Shown here piece after piece: positions 1 to 12,327 of a stretch of DNA of 64,000 bases (position 1 is its first letter; each line of letters begins with the position of its first letter). Source of the DNA: Tricholoma matsutake (lineage: Eukaryota; Basidiomycota; Agaricomycetes; Agaricales; Tricholomataceae); contig AP026549.1 of NCBI GenBank assembly GCA_026075535.2, forward strand, positions 3,596,001 through 3,660,000, written 5' to 3'. The notes under the pieces are model-generated. The model had not been told where the DNA came from and searched no databases. It saw only the letters and a list, made by a program, of their open reading frames with translations. The position numbers and the translations under genes were made by a program.

Positions 1-1686
1 TTATTAAGAAAATGGTGTATAGTAATGACCAGGCCAGGGGGGCAATGACAGTGAGAGGATGGGATGTGTCAGAGAGGAAAATAATCCTCAGTGACTCTGG
101 CACTGAGGGGCTGCCATTTGGACATACACCACCATTCATAGAGAAAGGCCACAACTCATAATGTGTTGCAACACATCACTTCAGGGTGGAGAAGCAGACT
201 TGGAATTCTGATCAAAGTGGAATCACAGAATGTCATGCAAAACCAATGTTAACCTTCAACACTTGTTCCAGCTGCATGAGGCATCTGGAGATTTTGCATA
301 GCTTTTTGTTATAGTGTATTCCTTATGTATCCAACAGCTTGAGCCAAAAATTGACCTAGAGATTAAAACCGAGGACAGTCTTTCCAGAATTTACAAATAT
401 CTGCTCAATGATCAAGCAATCATGAGACAATGGTGTGCTCTATTCTCAAGCAGCTTAAGATCCAAAGATGACTACTATGAAGGTATTTGGTTCATGGGAT
501 GATCAGGTGCATAGGTGCCTTGATCTCTTAAAAAATTGCATTTTGCAACTCCCTGTAATTTTGCAACCTAATACACATGATAGTACATACTACATCAGCA
601 AATTGGCAAATCATATTCCAGATTTCTATTGATTTTCATTGGTTTTTGAGTTTCAGTAAACTTATAACCTCAAAACTTGAAAACTAAATCTACTATCTAC
701 TATTTCATGTTTGGGAGTCAGAGGGGAGATGGGGGTGAAGTTTATATACCCAAAATCAGTGCACAGACCATTTACTAATATTTGGCAAAAATGAAACCAC
801 TTTTATCACTGCCAAACATTAGCAAATGGTCCATGGGCACTTTCAGGGTATATAAACCCCTTCACAATACACCACTAGACCCTAGGCTATGCCCCACTTT
901 GTTCCTTATAGCTAGTGATGTAATAGTTTAGATTTCAATTTTTCAGAGGTTTCTGTTCTGGATCGTTCAGAGAGGTTTCTGGAGAAATGGACCTGCATTT
1001 TCAAGTGCTCAACTTTCCACATTTCTGCTGGTTTTTGGTGGTTGCTCAACTTGAGCAACAACTGGAAACTGAAATACAGGATTACTGATGTACAAACCAC
1101 AAACCACAAACCATAAACTAATACACTGTACTTTTGTTTTGGCCATATCTCAGTCAAATCTTGATGAAATCTCTTGAAAATAGGATCGAACTCTAGGGAA
1201 TTACATTATCTACCCTGAGGTATAACAGCTAAGTGTTCCGGGTGTTATCTGTTGAGATACATATAAACTTTATAGTACAACAAATTTCACAACAAAAAAC
1301 TGGTCTTAACCAGTCTTTTTTCAGTCCATTAACCAAAAGAGACTGGTCTTAGTCAGTCTGGTTAGGTCCCTCCAATGTCTGGGTCGGTCCTAGACTGGTT
1401 ACGGTTATGGTCTACCCATCATAGGGTCAAAATACTGAACTGAACTGAACCTTAAAACACTGATGATAATCCAGGAATATACTTCATGAACTTGAAGTCT
1501 GGTGTAATAAATAAATAGACAGAAGTGTGGTACTTGGTGGTTGACACTACTGCTGTCTATTGGTGGTAGTCAAAAATACAACCTCAATTGAGACATTTCT
1601 TAAGCCTTGAATGGGGGCAAAATTGATTCCCAAGTTCCCTACCTTACACTGCATCTACTACTATCATACTTGTCTTATTGCACACA
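1..1686. other. Gene-poor DNA with diverged repeats
   Basis: I see no supported gene here. Short open frames have no family resemblance. Positions about 590-1100 resemble 35825-36130 plus 42377-42610: the same order of short blocks is present, including an inverted pair built on a 'caaatggtcc' block followed by 'tataaaccc'. Positions about 1140-1460 resemble 33370-33660, both ending in iterated ctgaactgaa or actggactgg units before 'aaaacactg' or 'aaagcacta'. These look like old dispersed repeats. Their ends are not resolved. Confidence 0.4.
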
Positions 1687-1694
1687 ATGTTAGG

Positions 1695-4600
1695 TAGGGC
1701 TGCACACCATAACCGTACTTGACAGTTAGACTGTGCCATCATATGGTTACCATACCATTGCCATGAGGACTTGAGTTCCCTTCCCAGGTGACGGTCAATG
1801 GTATGGAAAACAACCATCAAGTGCCATCAAATACGGCCGTAAATGGCATTTAACAGTTGACAGATTAGGTAACTTGAAATCAAACTTTATTTTTTTTGAT
1901 CAACACGAATCGCTCATCATTTATCAAAAACGACTCACCATTTATCAAGATGACTCACATCAACACCGAGAAAGTCATGTAGATTTGATTTAAAATACAT
2001 TCCTCATTTCTCCATCTAACTTTTTTGGTTCATGAGTGTGCAACCGTCCATTTTTCTGTTTCCCCAATGGCCAATTAGTTTGTTTTTCTTTCGGTGACTC
2101 TGGGAATGTTCTGACATGATGCCAATCGACACAATGGATAAACTAATTTATCGCTGATTTATCACTATTTTCAGGTATATTTGGGGTATAGGACACATAA
2201 CTTAAGCTCCTGAATGGCATGGTTAACCTGGCGTGATAGCAACAGATGCAAGTGAGTTCATGGCCTCACTGAGATCACCTTTTTTGCTATAAAGACTTGG
2301 GTGGGAATGGGATACGATCTAATATTCAACTACCTACTTTGAATATGGAAGATCAACCTGCACTCAGGCCATATGGCAAGCTACTTGACACATCGCAAAT
2401 AGAGTGGTTCCACAATCCCGATGATCCTCATCCCATGCGACCAATCGCCATTCCACAAGGTACAGTATCAATTTCATTCACTTCTTTTCAAGTTGGTCAT
2501 GGGCCAGTCTTCTTTTTTAGGTCGACGTGCATGTCCGGTCCGGAATACCAATGGTACATGACTGGCCTCAGCTATTGTGGCAGAGAAACTCAATGAATTT
2601 GGCAACACTGTCTAACCTCGGCGACTGCATGGACAGTCTCGAAATACCCACATTAAGCGCAAATGAGATGCTGCTAAGGATGTTGATATGGATGTAGATG
2701 ACAATAATTTTGTTTCCAGTTCCTCCTCTGATGTGGGGTCATCAGATGGGGATAATTCTGAAGTGGGGGAAATTAGCAACGAGGAGGTAAGAAAACCATC
2801 TACCCAAACGATTTCAGAGATATATTGATCTTAAAATTTTTCCAGCTTGCAGATATGCTTCCATCAAAAACCATACCTGAAGTCAACTGGAAAGGCCAGG
2901 GCCACACGCTTAACCCAAAGGCCAAGGTATTGACAGCAGCTCCACCAAAGAAAAAGGTAAAAACACACTCTGTTGAAGTTGAGGAGATTGAAGATGAGGA
3001 TAGCGCACGAAATCTTCGCAATCGGAATGCAAGTGTCTTGTCGGTCACAGGAGATGTCTCTCAAACAAAGAAAAGGTGAGCATTGCAATGGTACCAGCAC
3101 TGCACTACTCAAAACATCACCAGGGTATTAAGAAGAATCCAATTCATTTATTTTACGAGGTTGTTCCAACAGGTGATGATGGCAAAATTGGGGACGATGG
3201 AGATATTCACTACAATTGTCTACATGGTGTGCACAAGGTCTGTACCATTGAAAAAACAATGAAAAGCAATCTCACTGGTGCGTTCAACACTGTGTTTCAT
3301 TCATCTAACTTATCTCTTGCTTTCACAGTGCTTGTGAACAATCTCAAATCTGTTACTCCAATGTATAATCTTTACCGCATTCTCAAGGATTGTGATGAGC
3401 CTCTGACACCCAATGAGATTGCAATGGCCTCTGGAAAGAAGGCGCTGGATGGTCAAGCCGAGGCTGAGCATCTTAAGATACTTGAGATACATCAAAACAG
3501 CTTTTGAGGATCAAAAAGCCCATGCCGCAGTAAGCAATCAATTTTGTAGGATTACATTCTATTTATTGCCCAACAGGGACCATGGGACCAAGAAAAATTC
3601 AAGCGACTTCTTACCGAATGGATTGTCGCATGTGACCAGCCTTTCAGTGAAGTTGAACAACCTGAGTTTGTTGAACTGCTGAACTATGTGCATCATGACA
3701 CTAGTCCATTGAAGATCCCGCAATGGAATTCAGTCAAGCGACAGGTGATGAAGCTGGGTGAGGAAATGGTCAAGGAGGTCCATGAAATGTTTTTGGTAGA
3801 GCAATCTCATGTTATTTTTATCAATCAGGTTATTGATTGTAGAAAAAGAAGCTTGACAGTAAAGTCAGCCTGTCTCTGGATGCGTGGACATCCAGCAATC
3901 AGCTCGCCTTCTTGGCAATAGTTGCACACTATGTAACAAACAAAGGACAGCTTGGTGAGTTTGTCATTTTGTATATTTGTGTGATAATTTATGTGTCCCA
4001 GCATAGAGGAGCTTCTTATTGATTTCCGGGAGCTAATCAGACCTCATTCAGGTGAAAACATGGCTGAGGCAGTTTGGGCCACAATGGAGTTGTATGGGCT
4101 CATTGGAAAGGTGTGATCTCCTCGTAGTGGAAATATGTATCAACAATCCAAGTATTTGCAGGTGATTGCTATCGTGATGGACAATGCAAGCAACAATAAT
4201 ACATTAATGGAGTCACTTCAACATCAATGTGAGGAATGAGGTATTCCTTTTTCTGCACAGGATTCTCGTATGCGATGCATGCCCCACACAATCCATTTGG
4301 CAGCTATCAAGGTACCATCTTTGCCTGCCAAATATGTTTTCTAATGACTGGTATCAGCTTCTTGAAGGAATTGGTGCGATGTCCACAGATGAAGGCAAGA
4401 AGGCATCAGCTCAAGGAAGCAATTACCAGGAAAACATGACTGCCCCCCTTTGAATGAAGATGATGGAATTGCATCAGATGAAGGGGCAGATCAGGACACA
4501 ACTCCACAAAAAGCAGACAGTGTGCTTTCTGCCATCAAAAGGTAAGCCTTTTGTGTTCCACACTGCCATGCAAGTCTGATGATGGATGAATTTTGGCAGC

Positions 4601-6002
4601 TTCACAAAGTTGTCAAGGCCATGCGCTCAAGCCCTCAACGTCGCCAATCATGAACATGCAAGATCCAGTTTGTTCAAGCAGGTGATAGTTCTGCTGACTG
4701 CAATGCCTCACTCATGTTGATCCTTGACGTGTGAACTCGGTGGTCCTCGACACATCAAATGCTTCATATGTTCCAGTCATCATCACAATGTTTGCACCTT
4801 CACTTAACCAATAACTTGAAGAACGAGCGCTTGCCTATTGTGGTACCATCAACTCCTTTGTTTCCAGAAACAAAGACCTCCAGCCATTCGAGATCAAAGA
4901 CACTGATTGGGACTCCATTTGCTTAGTGTCATCATGGCTGGAATCCTTCCAAAATGCAACATTGGAGATGTCTTCTACAAAAACTCCAATGCTTTCAACA
5001 ATGCATGCTGTCTTTCGTGGCCTACAGGACAAGATCAAAGATATCCTTTGCAACCTCCCCAATTCAGTGTTGCCAAGCATCAAAATGGGTCTCACAGATG
5101 CTTATCGTAAGCTTAGTGATTACTACTATGAGTACGATGCCTCCCCTTTCTACACTTGGGCTGCACATACATGAATTATTTTCTTCATGGTTTTCTATCT
5201 CACATCAGATAATTGCTAGTGTTAGATCCTCAGATATCATATGATGGCATGAGAGCTGATTATACCAACAATGACACCCTTGCTGAACACCTTGAAAATT
5301 CCAAATCTGCTCTCTTCAATTACTTCCATAAATACTATGTGAACAAAGCAACTCCTGGCACCTCACCATCCTCCACCCTGGCCCCTCCCCTTGTCCCTTC
5401 ACCATCTCAATCTACATCATCTACCTTGGGATCCTCGAAGAAGTCCTTCACAGCTAGATATCGCCAAAAAGATAAGCTAGCAGTCAATGAGCTCAAAGAG
5501 TACTTCAAGCTTCCTCTGGAAGATTTTGATGCATGTGATCCAATCCAGTGGTGGGTAAGTCGGCAAGCTCAGTTTCCAAATTTATATCATCTTGCTTGCG
5601 ACATCTTATGTATTCCTGGTGAGTAAACAGATGATTATTGCAAATTTCTTCTTTCTGACATAATGCAGGTTCAGCTGTTGCGGTAGAGCGCATTTTTTCA
5701 GGTGGTTGTGATACCATTTCCCTTTGTTGTGCAAGTCTTCATGCTAATACTATATGTATACTGATGCTTGTAAAGAGTCGAGTATGTGTGGTTTGTGCAA
5801 AATCTGCATAGATTTTTAACACACTGTACCAAATATATATATCTCGTTTACCATTTTCCACTGTCAATGGCCATAATATAACCATGCCATAGCCATCGGT
5901 AGTCCCAGAAACTATCTTGACGGACGGTTGATGGCTCAACCATACTGTATTCAACCATCAATCATACGGCCATAACCGTAAAATGGACGGTGTACAGCCC
6001 TA
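1695..6002 (+). mobile_element. hAT-superfamily DNA transposon, complete ends, decayed
   Basis: The 4308-bp element is bounded by 14-bp terminal inverted repeats, TAGGGCTGCACACC at the left and, on the reverse strand of the right end, TAGGGCTGTACACC (one mismatch). An identical 8-bp target duplication, atgttagg, lies at 1687-1694 and 6003-6010. Eight-bp duplications and a TAGGG-type end are hAT hallmarks, and the plus strand carries hAT transposase segments. The same terminal sequence bounds the element at 11588-18759, so the two are related. The ends are well preserved, but the coding part has several in-frame stops, so this copy is probably immobile by itself. Confidence 0.93.
2345..5811 (+). 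pseudogene. hAT transposase, multi-exon and decayed
   Basis: This would cut and paste the surrounding element. Segments in order: an N-terminal part from ATG 2345; a BED-like zinc finger region near 3150-3290 (paired Cys and His around YNCLHG); an RNase H fold region with SLDAWTS near 3872 and IVMDNASNN near 4171, which hold two expected acidic residues; a CMPHTIHL segment near 4276; and the hAT C-terminal dimerisation segment near 5470-5730 ending in AVERIFSGG. Several gaps look like introns with GT..AG ends, but near 2560-2670 stops TGA and TAA fall inside conserved sequence. The C-terminal segment reads GGCDTISLCCASL where relatives usually have Arg at the Cys positions, which fits CGT to TGT change. 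Exon borders are approximate. Confidence 0.85.
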
Positions 6003-6010
6003 ATGTTAGG

Positions 6011-6705
6011 TAACAACTTCATATTCACCTAAACTTAAAACATGCCCCAACACACTGAAAAAGCCTATAATAGTACTCTGTTACATACTTATGATGAATA
6101 TCACAACAACATAGATTTTCCCTGGAGTTCAAAGCCTCTCAACATCAACCACAAGGTGCCTCCAACATATGATCATGTGACTTGAACTTTTTTATTAAGG
6201 GCTCAAGGGCTGGACTAACTAACCATCCCTATATGGTATATTGATCATGTGATACCCCATTGTGATCAGTTCAACATAAGAACACATTTTGGAGTACAAA
6301 TTTTTTTTTGGAAAATAAAAGCCTTACTACATAAGATACAGCAGGAATTTTGTTGGGATATAGGCAAGCCATGCCCAGTCCGAGTAAATAATGCTATTAA
6401 TAGTACATGCTATATATAGAACATAGTGCAATAGGAGTATATGAGACATGGAGGTCTCTCTTTGACTCTCACTATGCTCAATAATAAGCCCCCCCCACTC
6501 CTTTCACAATTATAATCCCAATAAATTTAAACATTCTAACTTCTGGCAGTTCTTCCTTAGGGATGCCGAAGTCCAGTTCAGTTCAGTTCTTTGAGGATTT
6601 TGCTGAACCTTGAACCAGACCATTGGTCAAGGGGGTGTCAGAAAAAAAATTAAGGATACCAGGTTGAATTTTTTAAGTCATGAAGTGGGGAACTAACTAA
6701 CTAAC
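6011..6705. other. Intergenic, fragments of a small dispersed repeat
   Basis: There is no gene. The stretch 6196-6240, containing 'ctggactaactaacc', recurs at 8211-8250. The stretch near 6605-6645, containing 'aagggggtgtca', is the inverse of sequence near 8262-8300. A CAGTTCAGTTCAG run lies near 6575. These look like pieces of one small repeat family in both orientations. A repeated aactaacta run at 6691-6705 is the insertion site of the next LTR. Confidence 0.4.
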
Positions 6706-7357
6706 TGTTAGGGCGACACCCACTATCTGCTAGCTAAGACCGTGCGGGTTCTCTCTACAAGAAGGGGGCAGGATCCACGCATGTGATGGGGAAATTGATG
6801 GTTTTGATGCGAGGGGTTATTAATAGGTAAGTTTGTTGAGATAGGCCTTTCACACCGAAAATGTAGGTGGAATACCTAAGAGAACACAACTGGGGTCCCC
6901 TAGGCATATATTTAGGGTTTATATACTATGTTACATATATTGTACATTGTTGTTACCGATGCACTCGTACATGTGCATACATTTTGATGCGTGCGAAATA
7001 AAATTCTCATGCTATCAAAATGTAGCATCATTGGCATCATGTAGCATAATTCGACATAATAAAATAAAAATGAAAGTTTATTAGGTAATGGGGTGGTTTC
7101 CTAACAGAAAACATAGGTGGAATACCTAAGAGAACACAACTGGGGTCCCCTAGGCATATATTTAGGGTTTATATACTATGTTACATATATTGTACATTGT
7201 TGTTACCGACGCACTCGTACATGCGCGTACATTTTGATGTGTGCAAAATAAAATTCTCACGCTATCAAAATGTAGCGTCATTTGGCGTCATGTAACGTAA
7301 TTCGACATAATAAAATAAAAATGAAAGTTTATTAGGTAATGGGGTGGTTTCCTAACA
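6706..7357 (-). repeat. Solo LTR of Gypsy family 2 with internal duplication
   Basis: Positions 6706-7106 are a full 401-bp LTR in reverse orientation, starting TGTTAGG and ending CCTAACA. It is highly similar to the LTRs at 26734-27135 and 32553-32953. It is followed directly by 7107-7357, a second copy of only the distal 251 bp of the same LTR. A 5-bp duplication, ctaac, flanks the whole at 6701-6705 and 7358-7362. There is no internal retrotransposon sequence. The arrangement suggests loss of the element by LTR recombination plus unequal exchange inside the LTR. The left TSD sits in a ctaa-rich run, so it is weaker evidence than usual. Confidence 0.88.
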
Positions 7358-7362
7358 CTAAC

Positions 7363-9244
7363 TGTGGGAGCCACTTTCCTAATAAGGCAATTTAGCTTAC
7401 AAATCCTCACTGACAAAAAAAAACTCTTTGCATCTTGGAGTATCATTTGTGTTGCAGCTGCTTTCACAATGACTTTCTTGCTTAGCTTTGGGTGAAGGTG
7501 ATGTAGATAAAGTATCTCAGAGGGCCTGTGTTTGTAAAATGATAATAATAATTTACTCTTGGTTGTGTCACATGCATAATTCTGAACTATTTCTTGAAAT
7601 CCATCTATTGCAAGTTGAAAACTAGCTTATATTTACATTTGAATAGCAAGTAATATTGACATGCTGTGTTTAAACAATTTCTCCACCAAGAATAAAAGCC
7701 AAGTGTGATTTGAAAGTCAGAAATCAGGACATAACCGCCTGGCAGGTGTGCAGGTGCTATAATTCCTTCCACAACACATTTCAAGCTTCAATTTTGGTGA
7801 CAAAAATGACAGTATGATCCTACACATTTAAGTAGATCACCAGAAGATTCTGGCTTGTACTAGTATGTGACTTAAAATTTATCATTGTTCTCCTTCTTCA
7901 CAGTAAAATACCCCAGAAAACAAGTTAAATAATATGCTTACTTGATAATCATCTTCTGAGATCATTTATCTATGAGACCTTCACCCAATAGTAAGCCAGA
8001 AAGTTATTGTAGAAGCAATAAAATGAGCTGCAATGCAGCTGATACTGCAAGATTATATTTGCTCATGTTTATTCACCAAGGGCCAGCTTCATTCAGTGCA
8101 AATATGGTGTTAGAATAGTACAGTATCTGCCCTGAGTGTCTCTGTGTTTGTGAGATCGTCAGTGTCCCTCTGGCACAAAATTATGCTACTTAATTTTTTT
8201 TTTTTAACAGCTCAAGGGCTGGACTAACTAACCATCGCTATATGGTAATTTGACCACGTGACACCCCCTTGCCATTGGTTCAGGTTCAGGATGGTCCGAT
8301 TCATGTTCAGGAGGGGTTCGAACTCAGAACCGAACTTTTTTTATATCAAAGTCTCTGTAAAAGGAAGAATCTTCCTTAACATATAATGCACTCCCAAGAC
8401 TCAGAATAGTTTCTAGTGGTTGAGGTTTTGAGTTGTCGTCGTCGTCGTTTGCGCTTACATAAGGGTGTCGGTTCCTGGCTTCGTCTATCTTAGAAGGGAA
8501 GTGTACGATCACAGATCCCGAGATGGCGTTGATCAATGGACGTCAACAACGCGTTCACCACCTTCACATCTTATCTCTGGCTATCCACGCGTGCGTTCTG
8601 GTCTCCAGATGCGCCACCCACTTTCAATCCGTGCTCTTGTACTCCAGACGCTGTCCTTACCACCGACTTGACTACTTGCACACTTGACTTTCGCGTTCAC
8701 ATGTCGCATGATCGTTCACTCATGCAAGTCTTCACCAGGCATCATTGACACGAATGTATTCTACGATGAGATCTTGGGGTCTGGTCCTCCCCAAACATCA
8801 CCACCCTCCGCTATCCTGTCCCCGAATTCGATATGGAGATCCCGTTCAACACTCGTGGACTCCGACGGCTTCGCTGGCTGTTGAGTATACCAGGCTTCCA
8901 AGAAGTTACATCAGCTAGGGTTTGAATGTCCTGACAAGTATAAATTGCCCGTTCGCTTCTGTGTGGAATCAAATTAGGCACAGTCTCCCTTTGGAAAAAT
9001 ACTATCAATTTGAAACATCTAAATTTCTATCAGATACGAGAAAGAAACAAAAGATGTATTGTCCAACAAGCCTGCGAGCAACCGGGATGTAACAAGGTAT
9101 TTTGTGAGGTTAATTATATTTTTTCGAAACCATGGAATACGTGTAAACAACCGGAAGAACAACCGAGGAACTAAAAAATGAGCATACTATACAAGTCCTT
9201 CTCTATTGGATCAATAGGGATGTGCTTATCCGTAGTTGCAGCTT
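7363..9244. other. Intergenic, no supported gene
   Basis: I see no recognisable coding region. A repeat fragment at about 8208-8340 matches 6196-6240 and, inverted, 6600-6645. It ends in a tcaggttcagg-rich stretch. Between 8340 and 9010 short open frames exist on both strands, including a minus-strand frame at 8324-8536 with a run of Asp, but none resembles a known family. This may hold a rapidly evolving gene or a relic. Confidence 0.4.
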
Positions 9245-10226
9245 TTAGGAAGGTGGGACAAGAGTAACCTGCTGGAGGGCAACTAACGTCTGAGCAAGCA
9301 CTCGACCGTTCATGGATCCGCCAGTCTGGAGGGTGATCCCGGTTTTTCCAAGTATGACACCCTCAAAGTGCGATGTCGTCCCTAGAGTGACACTGCCTGC
9401 TACGGCCCAGATGATGTTTTTAGGGTTCGCACCACCAGACAGGAGCATGGTCTGTGCAGAAGCCATGGTGAGTGTACCGGCAATTTGTAAGATCCAAGCT
9501 TGATATAGGTCGTAGTTGAGCTGATGAATGAGATGGTATGAAGACGTGAAAAACGCACTGCCTGAGGAGAGGCCGGAAAAAGTGGGGGCACTTGACACAG
9601 TGACACTAGTGGTCCACTTATAGAGGCCAGGGGTGAGAGTGAGACCACCGATCTCGCCTAGGGGGTTGAGGATGTCAGGATCTGTTTGAACGAGGACATC
9701 ATATGGTCAAATCAACTTACCAGAGCCGAGGTTCAAGAAATTAGGGAGAGTGCGACTGGAGGCGTCCGTGTAGGCGGTCTGCATGTCCGAGATGGCGGCT
9801 GTGAGCATGGAAGGGGTCGGGCTGGCATACGACGCGGCGAAGAGCTTTCCCGTGACTTGGGTTGACGTCGAGAAGGTGCCGCTGGAATCAAGTACAGTCG
9901 AAAAACCCGTTAGGAAGGTAGCGGCGGCAGGGCTGAGTCCGATGTCTCCAGCTACACAGTTCCCCGAAATCACATCAGTCATCCTTGGCGAGAAAGTATG
10001 CGTTCTGAGACGTACTAATTGCGGTGGTGGGACGTTAGTCACTTCTGTCTCGGCGAGGATTGTGAAATTAGCAGCAGAGCGCAAGTTAACGGCTGGAGGT
10101 CCGGCGGCATAGATGCTGTGAGAGATGGCCTACAAGTAAAAAAATTGTCAGAGATGGTAACGACAAGGGATGAAGGAAGCCACTGACGAAGAGGCCGAGA
10201 GCAATGATGGCGATGGTCGACGACAT
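9245..10226 (-). CDS. Secreted ice-binding protein (DUF3494 / antifreeze fold)
   Basis: This family is secreted and binds ice crystals, inhibiting recrystallisation. The start ATG at 10226 opens a signal peptide (MSSTIAIIALGLF, continuing after an intron at 10130-10187 to a YAAGPPAVNL cleavage region as in fungal members). The mature part shows NLRSAANFTILAETEV, GDIGLSPAAATFLTGF, an LGSG..IGGLTLTPGLYKW turn across the intron 9658-9720, WILQIAGTLTMASAQ and a C-terminal NGRVLAQTLVALQQ, the usual order for the DUF3494 beta-solenoid. A further 60-nt intron at 9499-9558 has GTGCGT..CAAG ends. It leaves the frame open and, if removed, restores the usual spacing. One junction near 9950-10015 is unresolved. 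No disabling change is seen. It stands among repeats, away from the other host genes. Confidence 0.92.
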
Positions 10227-10312
10227 GGTTTGTTGGAGGTTGGGGATTGGGGTGTTCACTGAGAAGGACTTGAAGGAGAAGAACTGCTCAAGCATATTCG
10301 TTGCAAGAGGGG

Positions 10313-10318
10313 TTATAA
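10313..10318 (-). promoter_or_regulatory. Candidate TATA element of the ice-binding gene
   Basis: TTATAA reads on the minus strand about 90 bp upstream of the ATG at 10226, a usual distance for fungal core promoters. Confidence 0.4.
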
Positions 10319-11573
10319 GTAGCAGCCCGAGGACGTAAGTGCGTCATACTTAGTATACGAGCGGCCCAACTTGAAGAGCAGCTGAAAGCCCTGAGTTGCG
10401 TCATTGATATACAGCACAGGAGAAAAACTTGACACTGACAGGTTGCCGTTAAGCTGCGGCCTTAAGCAATGAGGCGAGCGTATCAGCAGTTCGATTATAT
10501 GTCGGAATTTGGTGTGTGGAGCAACCAATCGGAGTGCTGGATTTCTAGACATATATCGCAGCTAATACGCTCTAATGCGATTCGTGTCATTGATGGGGAC
10601 CACTTACGGTTGCCTAGCTGTATTTGAGCTTTTTCAAGTTAGATTCCGAAATCCAATAGACTTTGTGCCTTACCGTGGGAAAGTTACATGTGGGGTCAAC
10701 GCTGTCGCTGGTGACTCCAACATCAGCCTTCTAATTGGAGTGGGTCAAGTTTGGCTTGTTACCCAATTGTACAGGGCATGAGCCCCAGGGAAACCCCAGA
10801 GGTGACTGATATCGATGGCGAGGAAGAGCGGCGGACCAGGAAGGTATAGAGCTGGGAAGACCGAGCCCATGGGCTAAATTATGTGCCACTCATCTGAGGA
10901 CCACGAACTGTTCCAGCATCTCACGACAGTCTTCGAATTGGCATGTCAAGCCGCTGTGGAAGGGGTTGAGTGTTCACCGGCGGTCCGAACCTTGGTCGTC
11001 CTGTCACGGGCCCACGGCAAACGGGGTAAGCTCAAATGAGGAAAACACGTGATGATCGCGTGGAATGCGTAAGGAGAGAATGAAAGTGAGACAGAGAATT
11101 TTCCTAAAGAATGAATGAACAATCGTAAGATCATCGCGCAGGTTCGTGAAATGGACGACACAATTGTGCTCGATAAGGATCAAAGGTCGTGAGAAAAGAA
11201 TGGAAAGGAGATCAAGGGGTGTCGGAGTTTGAATTTACCAGTTATGTACTAAGTTAGCCTCTTAATTTTTTTTTTGGAAGTCACATGATAATTGAGTGGA
11301 GATATTATTTGCCAAGTAGTTGCTAAGGTGCTTGAAGATTGCATAGAAACACAGCAGTAGCCTTGCAAAGGAGGTGGGCACTTCAACACAAATATTCCAA
11401 GGTGGATGTCCTCGAAATAATGAAGTAAATTAATTTTAAGTGTTCCAGGTTGTGATGTCTGAGTAATTAACTCTCTATTTGAGACTGACTGATGAGGGGG
11501 AGATAAGGGGGCACTTTAATATATACATTCCAGTTAAACTATCCTAGATTAAATGAGATATCTCACCGTCATT
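10319..11573. other. Intergenic, nothing recognised
   Basis: Short open frames occur on both strands without family resemblance. No repeat ends or RNA genes were recognised. A T-run is at about 11265. Confidence 0.4.
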
Positions 11574-12040
11574 AGGGTTGTTCACAGTAGGGCTGCACAC
11601 TGTCCGTATTATGGCCACGGCTGTACAACACATGGTAGTTTGATGGATATGGTAGACCATACACCGTCCATATATCTAACACCCATAACCTCTGACAGTA
11701 TGGTATGGGTACCAATACAGCCATATTATGGTTGATGGAAATATAATAATACACAAAATTGAATATAACATTCCAGTACTATGCAGCGACAGGAGTTTGT
11801 TGTTTGCAATGGTCCAGAGTGTTTTATACATTGGAATTTTTATTCAGATAGTGTGAGGGATGATACAAATGTTCTTATTGAGATAAGTACAACTAACCAC
11901 CCTCGCATGCAGCGAGGGAAGGGGCTACAAAAATAATGAATGACAGAAAACAAAACAAGCTCCCGCGAAAAACACGAGTTATTCGCCCTGGCCACCTGGT
12001 AGCCATCCATCCCCCCTCCCTGTTGCTCCCCGTTTCCACC

Positions 12041-12327
12041 CTGCAAGCAGTTGCCCATGGCGGTGGTTGGGGGTGCTGTGGTGGTGGTGGTGGTGGTTCT
12101 CATCCTCATCCTCCCCATGTTCACCCACTGTCTCCATTGTTGTCGGGTACTCTCTCTGTCTCCGTCCCATCCCCACCATCATGGGGTCCGTTGTGCTGCT
12201 CGTTCTGGCCCTGCCACCCTGGTCATCCCTGGTCATCCCCTTGTCATTGTTCAGTTTCCTTTTGCTTGCATCACCATGGTCATAATCCACAGCAAAAGTA
12301 GTCCACCCTGCGAGCAGTAGCTTGCAG
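12041..12327. repeat. Two hairpin units inside the hAT-type element
   Basis: CTGCAAGCAGTTGCCCATGG (12041-12060) and CTGCGAGCAGTAGCTTGCAG (12308-12327) are preceded by ccacc and followed by ggtgg-like sequence. They match the hairpin series at 19193-20290. The flank 12010-12120 also matches about 20235-20350 ('gttgctcccc' then 'tttccaccc'). Confidence 0.65.

Noticed and set aside
2800..3112. Minus-strand frames opposite the hAT transposase
   Set aside because: They are shadows of the plus-strand coding sequence.
6011..6600. CRISPR-like or tandem array from repeated ctaact and short motifs
   Set aside because: Only a few short low-complexity repeats without regular spacers, in a eukaryotic genome.
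8465..8884. Plus-strand frames 8465-8884 as a host gene
   Set aside because: Three overlapping frames of similar length, no domain, no convincing splice pattern.
11936..12320. Overlapping open frames with Gly, His and Ser/Pro runs as a gene
   Set aside because: They arise from GTG-rich and CATC-rich repeats open on both strands in several frames and resemble no family.
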